Made by a program: the position numbers and the translations under genes. The notes under the pieces were generated by a model. It had not been told where the DNA came from and searched no databases. It worked only from the letters and a program-made list of their open reading frames with translations. Of a DNA stretch of 8,356 nt, positions 1 to 7,059 are shown in pieces. The stretch is taken from NCBI GenBank assembly GCA_002338895.1, contig DDJH01000002.1:191-8546 (forward strand), in the 5' to 3' direction. Source of the stretch: Lentisphaeria bacterium UBA1829 (lineage in GTDB: Bacteria; Verrucomicrobiota; Lentisphaeria; Victivallales; UBA1829). Numbering within the stretch: position 1 is the first letter of the stretch; every line of letters starts with the position of its first letter.

Positions 1-1
1 T

Positions 2-646
2 GAAAGAAATGTCGTAATTGCAATCCTTGCGATCCTTGCCGGGATGCTCCTTCCAGCTTTGAATTCGGCAAGAGGTAAGGCCAAGACCTTGAACTGCGTC
101 AGCAATCTGAAGCAGATCGGAGTGGGATTCGAATTCTATCTGGCGGACAATGACCGGACTTGGATGAAGACGGATCCATGGCTTCCGGAAGAAGATGTTT
201 TTACATGGGCTGGTCCACCACGGAATACAAAGATTGTCAATGGGACTGGGACGCTCTGCCCTTATATTGAAGATTATAAAATCCGGAGAAACTGTCCGGC
301 TGTTCTGGATTACAATGCCAATTCCTCCGCGGTTCAGCCGAGCGGCTGCGATCGGCGGACCTATGGCTGTTTTGCAATGAATCCTCAACTGAGTCAGAAA
401 AAAGAGAGCAATTTCAAACGACTGAGTGAAACGATGCTGGCAATGGATTATTATGGCGGGCCTTTTGTCGACCTCGGTTATACGACAAATAACTTTTCCA
501 CGTTTACCGAGACCAAACTGGTCAACTGGTTCCGGCACAGCGGAGCAAGTACGAATGTCCTCTATGCGGACGGTCATGTGGTCGGCGGTTTCACCATGAA
601 AAATATTCCGCAGAAAAATACATTGGTATTTTATGCAGGCAAATAA
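2..646 (+). CDS. Prepilin-type (DUF1559-like, H-X-DG) pseudopilin family protein, 5' end missing
   Basis: The gene runs in from before the window; the frame is open from base 2 to the TAA at 644-646, so the internal ATG at 44 is not the true start. The first visible residues ([20 protein letters not shown]) match the end of a type IV prepilin/pseudopilin N-terminal helix, followed by the usual N-S-A-R and C-x-S-N-L-K-Q-I-G segments. The C-terminus holds a histidine (codon 536-538) spaced before an A-D-G-H-V motif, as in the prepilin-associated H-X9-DG domain, though I count ten intervening residues. Such proteins are exported, processed by a prepilin peptidase and sit at the inner membrane; their individual roles are mostly unknown. 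Two oddities stand out: Arg-Asn where two hydrophobic residues normally follow the conserved Glu, and GC content near 48% in sampled lines versus about 65% downstream. The next gene starts 25 bp later. Confidence 0.88.
   Translation, partial: ERNVVIAILAILAGMLLPALNSARGKAKTLNCVSNLKQIGVGFEFYLADNDRTWMKTDPWLPEEDVFTWAGPPRNTKIVNGTGTLCPYIEDYKIRRNCPAVLDYNANSSAVQPSGCDRRTYGCFAMNPQLSQKKESNFKRLSETMLAMDYYGGPFVDLGYTTNNFSTFTETKLVNWFRHSGASTNVLYADGHVVGGFTMKNIPQKNTLVFYAGK
596..624 (+). promoter_or_regulatory. Candidate promoter for the glycoside hydrolase gene, inside the end of the prepilin gene
   Basis: ATGAAA (596-601), 17 bases, then TACATT (619-624). The TACATT ends 47 bases before the ATG at 672. Alone this would be weak, because it lies within coding sequence. 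It matches almost exactly the TTGAAA-N16/17-TACATT pattern in front of two other genes here. If real, the hydrolase can be transcribed independently of the prepilin gene. Confidence 0.4.
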
Positions 647-671
647 CGAAGCAATACAAGGAGTTTAGTGT

Positions 672-3600
672 ATGAGAAAAACTTTGACAGCGGCGCTGGT
701 TCTGGGGGCGGGCACTCTCGCTTTCTGTGCGCCGTCCACCGACATGGTCTGGAAGCTGGGTACGGACAACGGATCCGCAAACGAGTTTCAGATCCCCTAT
801 CAGGCATGGGAATACGGAAACGCTCCGGCAATCCGGAAATCCCCGGCGATGGATCACAAGGCGCACACGTTCCGGTACACGATTCCGGAAAACAGACATT
901 TTCCGAAACCGGCGGTCGTCAGCGGTCTGTACACTCTTTCCGAACGGATGTGGATGGAGAACGACGAGATCGTCTGCAACCTTGTGCTCCGCTGGAAGGA
1001 GAGCGAGGGCGGACGCCGTCTCCTGCAGGTCAAATGCTTCAAGTGGAGCAATCTGCACAACGGGGTCGACGGGATCGAAATCCTGCTTCCCGGCGGCAAA
1101 AAGAAAGTTCTGAATCTTCCCGCCGGAAATTTCCAGAAGAACGGACCGTTTTCGTTTGACGTTGTCTTTGATGCGGTCAAAGGGGAGAATACCCTGGAGA
1201 TCCGCAACGTTTCCCTTGCCAAGCACTATTATCTGGCGTTTGACAGCATCACGCTGAGCCGGACTAACCGCAAAGTGGAGCTCCCGCCGGTGATCGAGCC
1301 GACGATCTCATCCTTCAGCGGAATTGCCCATCCCGGCGATCCGGTGAAGCTGAAACTCCAGGTGTTCAATGCCGACGGCGGAAAGGCTTCCTATTCGGTT
1401 TCCGACTTCCGGGGAAAAGTCGTCCGGCGCGGCGAGGTGCCGGTCCGGAACCGGGAAGCGCAAGTTTCCCTGCCGTCCGGACAGAGAGGATATTTTACTG
1501 TGGACTGCCGGTATGGCGGCGCCTCCGCACGGACTTCGTATGTCGTTACGGAACCGGTGAAGGCGGAGTATCTGGCGGATTCCCGGTTCGGCTGTCATGC
1601 GCTCGCCGGAGACGGATACCGCATCCGGTGCTGGCCGGAACGCGAGGAGCTGAAAATGCACCGCGCGTTTCTCGGCGGAGCCAAATGGGCCCGGATGCAC
1701 GGTCTGTCATGGGCTCTGCGTGAACCGAAGAAGGGAACATACGACTGGAGCGGCGCGGATGAACGGCTCGCTCTTGCGGCAAAGTACAAGCTGCATGTTC
1801 TTCTCGGGATCGGGCAGACTCCTCTGTGGGCGTCGACATCCAAGGATACAAAACTGACCGCCTGCGGCAACTACTCGTACCTGTATTATCCGCCGCAGAA
1901 GTATGAGGACTGGGCGGATTATGTGACGAAGCTGGTGAAGCGGTACAAGGACCGGGTCTCCCACTTTGAGATCGGAAACGAACCCGGCTACACGTCGGCC
2001 TTCTGGACCTGCGGATCGGCTCCGGCATTCGGAAAATACCTGAAGACCGCCTACGACGCGATCAAAAAAGTCTATCCGGAAGCGACGGTCTATCCGGGCG
2101 CTCCGCTGAACATCGACTTCCTGGAGGAGGCGATCCGCAGTCAGGGCGGAGCCAATGCGTTTGACGTTCTCAGCGTCCACTATCTGCGGAACGAGAAACG
2201 CGGCAGTGAAAAGGCCGCCTCATGGCGCCGCATGCTCGCAAATATGGGAAAAGGACTGACCCTCGTCAACTCCGAGGATATGGGCTGGCGCAGCGGAACG
2301 AAAGACCCGCTGGTCATTGCGGGCAATGTGGTGAAGGTCCATCTCCGGGATGCGTCGCAGGGCGTGATCCGCACGTTCGGATTCGAGATGTTCGACGACA
2401 ACACCTCCGCGAATTACTCCTTCTTCGACAGAAAAGACAATCCTCTTCCCCAGTTTGCCGCCTATCGCACGATGACGCATCGTCTGGAAAGATCGAAATA
2501 CATCGGCAATCTCTCCGGTGCGGAATACGAGGCGTATCTGTTCGACCGTCAGGGAACCCCTGTGACCGTGTTCTGGAGCGACAAAGGAAGAAAAATCCAT
2601 CTGCCGGTCGGAAAAGACCGCGCAACGCTGGTCGACCTCGTGGACGTCGAGCGTTCCATCCCTGTGAAGAACGGCATTGTCGAACTTGCTGCCACCTCTC
2701 TTCCGCAGTATCTGGAAGGCGGCGATCCCGCCGTTCTGAAAACCCTGGCGGGCGCCATGGATCTCCTGCCGAAGGAACTGCAGCTGAAGAAGGGGGAGAC
2801 CCGTTCGATGCAGCTGCCTCTTCCCTCCGCCTGTTCTTCGGTTGAGCTCTCTCTTCCGGAGGGCTGGAAGGGCGGATTCGCGAATTCCCGTCTGACGGTG
2901 ACCGCTCCGACCAACGCGGCGACGGGTCTCTACGACGGCGCATTCCGCTTCTCCATCCATGGAACGAAATGCGCGATTCCGCTGGTTCTCGAAATTCCGT
3001 CCGGCGACGGCGGCAATCTCGTGCCCAACGGGAATTTTGAAAAATCGGGAATGTTCTGGTTCTTCCCGAAGGACAAGGCGAAGTGGGATGTCCTCCCGAA
3101 GGTCGGGTTCGACGATTCCGCGGCGGTCCGCTCCGTCGGAACCAACTTCTTCGGCCCGGCCGGCCGGATCAAGGTCCGGGAAGGGGAGCGGTATCTGATT
3201 GCGTACGATGTCCGCGGGGAGGGTTCCGCCGGAGTCTGCTACTCCATTCTGGATCAGAAAGGGAAAACCATCTTCCCCGCGAAGCCCGGAATCAATGCGC
3301 TCGGCGTGCAGGCAAGACCCGAATGGAAGCGGGTCAGCGAGATCATCTCGATCAATCAGCCCGGCGCCGCGTACCTGAGCTTTGCGATCCTGACCAATTA
3401 CGGCGACAAAACCGGAAAGACGCTCTATCTGGACAATGTGACCGTCGGCCGTCTGACGGAACGCAGCACCGTCACCAAGATTCTGAACCGGGGATCGTTC
3501 ACCGCTCCCAAAGGCGAGGTCCGGATTGATGGAGAGACCGGAGAGTGGGCCCATGTTCCGCTGATCCGTCTGGAGCTCTCCTCCAAGGTGGTGAACGATT

Positions 3601-4133
3601 CGGATCCGAACCCCTGGAAAGGCCCCGCGGACCTGAGCGGCTCCGCACGGATGATGCTCGACAGCAAAAATCTCTATCTGCTCTCCGAGGTCCGCGACGA
3701 CCGCTACGCCGCTCCCGTCCCGATCTCCCGGATGGAGGATACCTGGCAGAACGACTCCATCCAGTTCGGCATCGATCCATTCAACGACGGCTGCGGCTAT
3801 ACGGAACTTCTGGTCGGCCAGTATCCCGACGGACGGGGATATGTCTTCAAGCATCAAAACTACTGGACCCCGGAACTGCCCGAAAACATCACCCGGCGCG
3901 GTCTGCTGAAGGATGCGGAAACCGCCGTGCGGAAAACCGCCGACGGAATGGTCTATGAGATCCGCATTCCTCTCCGCGAACTCTATCCCCTCTCCGGGAA
4001 AGAGGACGAGATCGGATTCAATTTCCTGATCAACGACAACGATGGAAACGGACGCAAATACATCGAGTGGGCCGGCGGAATCGGAAAAAACAAAAAGCCG
4101 TCTGAATACGGCCTGATGCAGCGGAAGAAGTAA
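672..4133 (+). CDS. Secreted multi-domain glycoside hydrolase (clan GH-A, GH39-like) with CBM4_9-like and CBM9-like modules
   Basis: 1153 residues. The start is set by AAGGAG at 658-663, 8 bases before ATG. Residues 1-20 form a signal peptide (R-K then a hydrophobic run ending L-A-F-C-A; Phe before Cys argues against a lipobox). In order: a beta-rich N-terminal module (~21-210), an Ig-like module (~215-293), a TIM-barrel domain (~294-600), beta modules (~605-690 and ~700-778), a CBM4_9-like module starting N-L-V-P-N-G-N-F-E (~780-930), and a CBM9/DOMON-like module starting I-D-G-E (~950-1150, with N-D-S-I-Q-F-G-I-D). The barrel shows E-P-K-K-G-T-Y-D-W, P-L-W-A-S near 384, F-E-I-G-N-E-P-G with Glu437 as likely acid/base, and N-S-E with Glu535 as likely nucleophile, as in retaining clan-A enzymes. 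Closest resemblance is GH39 (beta-xylosidase-type), but GH5-like or an unclassified clan-A family is possible. It probably acts outside the inner membrane on plant or mucosal polysaccharide. A terminator follows directly. Confidence 0.85.
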   Translation: MRKTLTAALVLGAGTLAFCAPSTDMVWKLGTDNGSANEFQIPYQAWEYGNAPAIRKSPAMDHKAHTFRYTIPENRHFPKPAVVSGLYTLSERMWMENDEIVCNLVLRWKESEGGRRLLQVKCFKWSNLHNGVDGIEILLPGGKKKVLNLPAGNFQKNGPFSFDVVFDAVKGENTLEIRNVSLAKHYYLAFDSITLSRTNRKVELPPVIEPTISSFSGIAHPGDPVKLKLQVFNADGGKASYSVSDFRGKVVRRGEVPVRNREAQVSLPSGQRGYFTVDCRYGGASARTSYVVTEPVKAEYLADSRFGCHALAGDGYRIRCWPEREELKMHRAFLGGAKWARMHGLSWALREPKKGTYDWSGADERLALAAKYKLHVLLGIGQTPLWASTSKDTKLTACGNYSYLYYPPQKYEDWADYVTKLVKRYKDRVSHFEIGNEPGYTSAFWTCGSAPAFGKYLKTAYDAIKKVYPEATVYPGAPLNIDFLEEAIRSQGGANAFDVLSVHYLRNEKRGSEKAASWRRMLANMGKGLTLVNSEDMGWRSGTKDPLVIAGNVVKVHLRDASQGVIRTFGFEMFDDNTSANYSFFDRKDNPLPQFAAYRTMTHRLERSKYIGNLSGAEYEAYLFDRQGTPVTVFWSDKGRKIHLPVGKDRATLVDLVDVERSIPVKNGIVELAATSLPQYLEGGDPAVLKTLAGAMDLLPKELQLKKGETRSMQLPLPSACSSVELSLPEGWKGGFANSRLTVTAPTNAATGLYDGAFRFSIHGTKCAIPLVLEIPSGDGGNLVPNGNFEKSGMFWFFPKDKAKWDVLPKVGFDDSAAVRSVGTNFFGPAGRIKVREGERYLIAYDVRGEGSAGVCYSILDQKGKTIFPAKPGINALGVQARPEWKRVSEIISINQPGAAYLSFAILTNYGDKTGKTLYLDNVTVGRLTERSTVTKILNRGSFTAPKGEVRIDGETGEWAHVPLIRLELSSKVVNDSDPNPWKGPADLSGSARMMLDSKNLYLLSEVRDDRYAAPVPISRMEDTWQNDSIQFGIDPFNDGCGYTELLVGQYPDGRGYVFKHQNYWTPELPENITRRGLLKDAETAVRKTADGMVYEIRIPLRELYPLSGKEDEIGFNFLINDNDGNGRKYIEWAGGIGKNKKPSEYGLMQRKK

Positions 4134-4153
4134 GCGGATCGTTCCGCTTCACG

Positions 4154-4210
4154 GGACCGCGGGAAAGTGGAAGGGAAACTTCCGCATTTTCCGCGGTCCT
4201 TTTCTTTTCT
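4154..4210 (+). terminator. Strong rho-independent terminator after the glycoside hydrolase
   Basis: A near-continuous stem of about 20 bp. The outer arm 4154-4166 pairs with 4187-4199 (13 bp including one G-U). After a single bulged A at 4186, the inner arm 4167-4173 pairs with 4179-4185 (7 bp including one G-U), around a GGAAA loop. A T-rich tail (T4-C-T4-C-T) starts at 4200. It begins 20 bases after the stop codon and insulates the esterase gene from the hydrolase. Confidence 0.92.
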
Positions 4211-4220
4211 GCAAAAAAAA

Positions 4221-4232
4221 ACTTCCGGAAGT
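4221..4232. repeat. Perfect 12-bp palindrome ACTTCCGGAAGT upstream of the esterase promoter
   Basis: ACTTCCGGAAGT reads the same on both strands and lies 10 bases before the candidate -35 box of the esterase gene. It could be an operator half or whole site. TTCCGGAA-like strings are common in this genome's coding DNA (CTTCCGGAAG also occurs near 182-191 inside the prepilin gene), so chance is a serious alternative. Confidence 0.35.
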
Positions 4233-4242
4233 GTGCGGACGC

Positions 4243-4271
4243 TTGAAATTTGCGCCGACTTTTGTTACATT
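4243..4271 (+). promoter_or_regulatory. Promoter of the CE7 esterase gene
   Basis: TTGAAA (4243-4248), 17 bases, TACATT (4266-4271), then AAGGAG (4283-4288) 7 bases before the ATG at 4296. The -35 matches the sigma-70 consensus at five of six positions and the -10 at four of six. The position between a terminator and an ATG, and recurrence of the same boxes before ychF, support it. The implied 5' leader is only about 15-20 bases. Confidence 0.62.
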
Positions 4272-4295
4272 ATCCGGAACCAAAGGAGATGACTG

Positions 4296-5516
4296 ATGAC
4301 GGATTCTTATATTCTCACGCCGTCCGGAACCCATCTGGACGGCTTCGCGGAAGTCGGGGAAACGGTTTCGTTCTTCCCGGTTCTGATGCATTCCTGCGCA
4401 AACCGGAAAGCCTACGGCGGACTTATCCGCTGGAAACTGGTGTTCAACGGAGCGGAAACGCTCTCGGAAGGGGAGTTTGATTCCTCCCGCTATTCCGGCG
4501 GAGTCGTATTCCGCGCGGACCGGCCGGGATATTACAAGGCCGTGTTCGAAGCGTTCCGGAACGGACAGTCCGTGGCGGAGGCGCGGATCGGGGTGCTGGC
4601 CCGCCCGGAGGTGCTGCGTCCGACTCTGCCGGTCCCGGAGGATTTCGACGCCTTCTGGGAAAAACAGCTTGCGGAACTGCGGAACGTTCCGGTCGCACCG
4701 CAGCTGACGCCGCTGGACGCTTCCGGGACGGTCGCGGCATTCGATCTTCAGGCTCCCTGCGCGGGAGACCGGCCGGTCAGCGGAATTTTCATGCGTCCGG
4801 TGAACGCGCAGCGCGGAAAACATCCGGCCATTCTGCTGCCGCATGGAGCCGGGGTCCGGTCGGCGGGATCCACACGGTTCGCCGCATGGGCCGCAAACGG
4901 ATTCCTCGCACTTGATCTCAATGCCCACGGAATTAAGAACGGACTTGATCCGCAGGAGTATGAAGCGATCAACCAGAAGCTGGGAAACTATCCCGTCCGC
5001 GGGTTTGAGACGGGCGATCCGGAAAAAACATATATGCGCGATCTCTTCCTCCGCGTGGTCCGTGCGCTTGAAGTCCTGACCTCCATGCCGGAGTGGGATG
5101 GCCGCAATCTGTGGATCTGCGGGGGAAGTCAGGGCGCCTGGCAGAGTCTTGCCGGAGCTGCGCTGATGAAACAGGTCAGCGGAATCGCGGTCTGGATTCC
5201 CGCGGGATGCGATCTGGCGTCCGGCGGATGGCCGTTCAATTCGCTCACTGGAAAGAAGGAGCTTCCTCCGGAACTGCTTCGCACTCTGCCGTATTTCGAC
5301 GGATGTTCCTTCTGTTCCCGGATCGGAGAAATTCCGGTCTCCTTCGCGCTCGGCCTCGCGGACGAGGTCTGCCGGGCGGACGGCGTGATGGCCGCGTACA
5401 ATTCGCTGAAAACCGGAACAAGGGAGCTTTCCGTGCACTATCAGATGGGGCATGAGTTTTCAGCAAGCGTGATGGCATCGGCGGATCGTTTCGTCCGGTC
5501 GCATCTCCGGAAATAA
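4296..5516 (+). CDS. CE7-family carbohydrate (acetyl-xylan) esterase with extra N-terminal beta domain
   Basis: 406 residues, starting after AAGGAG at 4283-4288; no signal peptide or membrane segment, so probably cytoplasmic. CE7 enzymes are alpha/beta hydrolases that remove acetyl groups from xylo-oligosaccharides and cephalosporin C. Residues 1-100 form a beta-rich domain absent from the typical ~320-residue CE7 enzymes. The catalytic part begins around P-E-D-F-D-A-F-W (116-121). The triad is visible as Ser278 in G-G-S-Q-G, Asp356 in G-L-A-D-E-V-C, and His386 in G-H-E-F. The family's Arg-Gly-Gln-Gly segment is replaced by N-A-H-G (209-212), and the region where CE7 enzymes carry the oxyanion-hole Tyr reads H-G-A-G (183-186). 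Substrate may therefore differ from classical acetyl-xylan esterases. It has its own promoter after the hydrolase terminator and likely works on deacetylation of imported oligosaccharides. Convergent with murD. Confidence 0.87.
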   Translation: MTDSYILTPSGTHLDGFAEVGETVSFFPVLMHSCANRKAYGGLIRWKLVFNGAETLSEGEFDSSRYSGGVVFRADRPGYYKAVFEAFRNGQSVAEARIGVLARPEVLRPTLPVPEDFDAFWEKQLAELRNVPVAPQLTPLDASGTVAAFDLQAPCAGDRPVSGIFMRPVNAQRGKHPAILLPHGAGVRSAGSTRFAAWAANGFLALDLNAHGIKNGLDPQEYEAINQKLGNYPVRGFETGDPEKTYMRDLFLRVVRALEVLTSMPEWDGRNLWICGGSQGAWQSLAGAALMKQVSGIAVWIPAGCDLASGGWPFNSLTGKKELPPELLRTLPYFDGCSFCSRIGEIPVSFALGLADEVCRADGVMAAYNSLKTGTRELSVHYQMGHEFSASVMASADRFVRSHLRK

Positions 5517-5522
5517 GGGAAG

Positions 5523-5548
5523 GGGGAGGGAGGTGTGCCTCCCTCTCC
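5523..5548. terminator. GC-rich hairpin between convergent esterase and murD genes
   Basis: Arm 5523-5533 pairs with 5538-5548 around a TGTG loop (11 bp with one G-U on the + strand). It sits 6 bases after the esterase stop. No T-tract follows in either direction, so it is at best a weak or factor-assisted bidirectional terminator. A second small hairpin, CCGGT-N5-ACCGG at 5565-5579, lies directly after the murD stop. Confidence 0.5.
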
Positions 5549-5580
5549 AGCCGTTGCGATTCCCCCGGTCGGAAACCGGA

Positions 5581-6918
5581 TCAGCGGGCGTTCCCGGAGG
5601 TGGCGGGGGCGTGTTCGATCAGAGCGCGAATGGCGGTTTGAAACCGAAGGCCCCGTTCTTTGTAGTCCCGGAACTGATCCATGCTGGCGCAGGCGGGGGA
5701 AAGAGCAAGAAGATCTCCCGGAGCCGCCGCATGGAATCCCTGTTCCGCCGCCTCGTCCAGAGAGGAGCAGAGCGTGCAGGGGAAGGTGTTTGAGAGTTCC
5801 CGGAAGATTTTATCCCGGCATTCCCCGATCAGAAAGGCGCATTTGATTTTGTCGGCATCGTCACGGATGGAGGAGAAATCCATCTCCTTGTCGAGTCCGC
5901 CGAGGATCAGAACGACGTTTTTCTGTCCGCCGAACGTGCGGAGAAAGGCGTTGACCGAATGCGGATTCGTCGCCTTGGAATCATCGAAAAAGCGGACTCC
6001 GCCCGCCTCCGCGAAGAGCTCCATCCGGTGGGCGTCCGGCGCAAAGGAGCGGACCGCTTCCGCGGTTTCGGCGGAGAAGAGCGCCTTTTCTCCCGCTTCC
6101 GCATAGAGAATGGCCAGCGCCGCCATGAGATTTTCCGCATTGTGGAGTCCCGGAAGTTTCAGATCGGCGCGTGCGAGAACCGGAGTGTTCCGGAAGCGGA
6201 AGGATCCGGAAGAGAGATGAAAATCCGCGTTCGTGTCTGTCGAAGAGAAGGTCAGAACCGGACCTTTTCCGACATCGACCGAGGCGAGAAGATCCGCCCG
6301 GATCACCGCCGTCCCTTTCCGGTTGCAAAAGATCCGCTCCTTGGCCTTCCGATACCCTTCCAGCGAGCCGTGCCGGTTGATGTGATCGCTGGCAAGATTC
6401 AGGAACGCCGCCGTGGAGGGAGCGAAGGAGCCTGCGATGCTCTCCAGCTGAAAGGAGCTGGTTTCCAGAATCAGGAAATCGAGATCGTTCCGCCTGCGGA
6501 TCTGGAGCACGGCGTCGCTGAGGGCGTTCCCGATGTTTCCGGCCGCCGCCGCGCGGATTCCGTTTGCCCGGAACAGCGCGGCGGTGAGTTCGGTGGTGGT
6601 GGTTTTCCCGTTGGTGCCGGTGATGGCCGCGAACGGCCGGTCGAGCGCCCGGACGGCGAATTCGAGTTCTCCGATCACCTCCGCCCCGGCATCGCGTGCG
6701 GCCTGCGCCATTGGAGAGTGAATGGAGATTCCGGGACTGATGACTGCCAGCGAGGCTTCCGGAAGAGCGGTTCCCGGCGTCCAGTTGAAGAGTGCTTCGC
6801 CATCCCACGGGACGGTGCGGACATCGACCGGCAGCGGTGTTTTTCCCAGATCGCGGGCAAGCCGTGCCGCCGCCTGTCCGCTGATGCCGAATCCGAGGAT
6901 CAGAACTCTGTTTTTCAT
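5581..6918 (-). CDS. murD: UDP-N-acetylmuramoyl-L-alanine--D-glutamate ligase
   Basis: 445 residues, normal full length. MurD is the cytoplasmic ATP-dependent ligase adding D-glutamate to UDP-MurNAc-L-Ala during peptidoglycan precursor synthesis. Visible motifs: an N-terminal Rossmann glycine pattern G-F-G-I-S-G (9-14), the ATP P-loop G-T-N-G-K-T-T (101-107), E-T-S-S-F-Q-L (152-158), S-D-H-I-N-R-H (177-183), Y-R-K-A-K with Lys193 at the usual carbamylated-lysine position, L-P-G-L-H-N-A-E-N (255-263), H-R at 297-298, D-D-S-K-A-T-N (312-318), and L-S-P-A-C-A-S-M-D-Q-F (406-416). All three Mur-ligase domains are present. The start ATG has only a distant ribosome-binding site (AAGGA at 6932-6936, 13 bases away), but M-K-N-R-V-L-I-L-G fits the family start and I saw no in-frame start codon in the ~60 bases before it. 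It stands alone on its strand here, not inside a dcw cluster. Confidence 0.96.
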   Translation of the reverse strand: MKNRVLILGFGISGQAAARLARDLGKTPLPVDVRTVPWDGEALFNWTPGTALPEASLAVISPGISIHSPMAQAARDAGAEVIGELEFAVRALDRPFAAITGTNGKTTTTELTAALFRANGIRAAAAGNIGNALSDAVLQIRRRNDLDFLILETSSFQLESIAGSFAPSTAAFLNLASDHINRHGSLEGYRKAKERIFCNRKGTAVIRADLLASVDVGKGPVLTFSSTDTNADFHLSSGSFRFRNTPVLARADLKLPGLHNAENLMAALAILYAEAGEKALFSAETAEAVRSFAPDAHRMELFAEAGGVRFFDDSKATNPHSVNAFLRTFGGQKNVVLILGGLDKEMDFSSIRDDADKIKCAFLIGECRDKIFRELSNTFPCTLCSSLDEAAEQGFHAAAPGDLLALSPACASMDQFRDYKERGLRFQTAIRALIEHAPATSGNAR

Positions 6919-7012
6919 CTTGGAATGGAAATCCTTTTTCTGTCGTGTGAACGTGGATTGGGCGGCGGGGGATGAGTTACGGAAAAGAAAGGTCCGCCCG
7001 TCCGTTCCGTCA

Positions 7013-7058
7013 TTTCCGGAGAATCTACACCGTTTTCCGGTTTTTTAAATGCCGGAAA
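7013..7058. repeat. Three TTTCCGG/CCGGAAA sites in the murD-ychF intergenic region
   Basis: TTTCCGG at 7013-7019 and again at 7034-7040 (21-bp period), with its inverse CCGGAAA at 7052-7058. The second and third form an inverted repeat with an 11-base spacer that ends one base before the ychF -35 box. This is the only notable structure in the 214-bp stretch between the divergent genes apart from the ychF promoter. Possible operator; unproven because CCGGA strings are frequent in this genome. Confidence 0.35.
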
Positions 7059-7059
7059 G

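Noticed and set aside
672..735. Lipoprotein signal at the hydrolase N-terminus (Cys19)
   Set aside because: The residue before Cys is Phe; a lipobox needs a small residue (Gly/Ala/Ser) there. An ordinary signal peptide fits better.
2220..3857. 545-residue open frame on the - strand opposite the glycoside hydrolase
   Set aside because: The + strand carries recognisable hydrolase and CBM motifs throughout. The antisense frame shows no family motif and is a by-product of GC-rich codon use with few stop codons in that frame.
4134..4147. Small hairpin GCGGA-TCGT-TCCGC right after the hydrolase stop
   Set aside because: Only 5 bp, without a T-tract; the much stronger terminator a few bases later explains the region.
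4133..4296. Hydrolase and esterase as one operon
   Set aside because: A strong intrinsic terminator and a separate promoter lie between them, so co-transcription is unlikely even though the functions may be linked.
4149..5453. 434-residue open frame on the - strand opposite the esterase
   Set aside because: It overlaps the terminator and promoter and runs opposite the clear CE7 triad gene; no recognisable domain.
5959..6975. 338-residue + strand open frame opposite murD
   Set aside because: murD on the - strand has every expected motif along its length; the + frame is a low-complexity, Arg/Gly-rich shadow.
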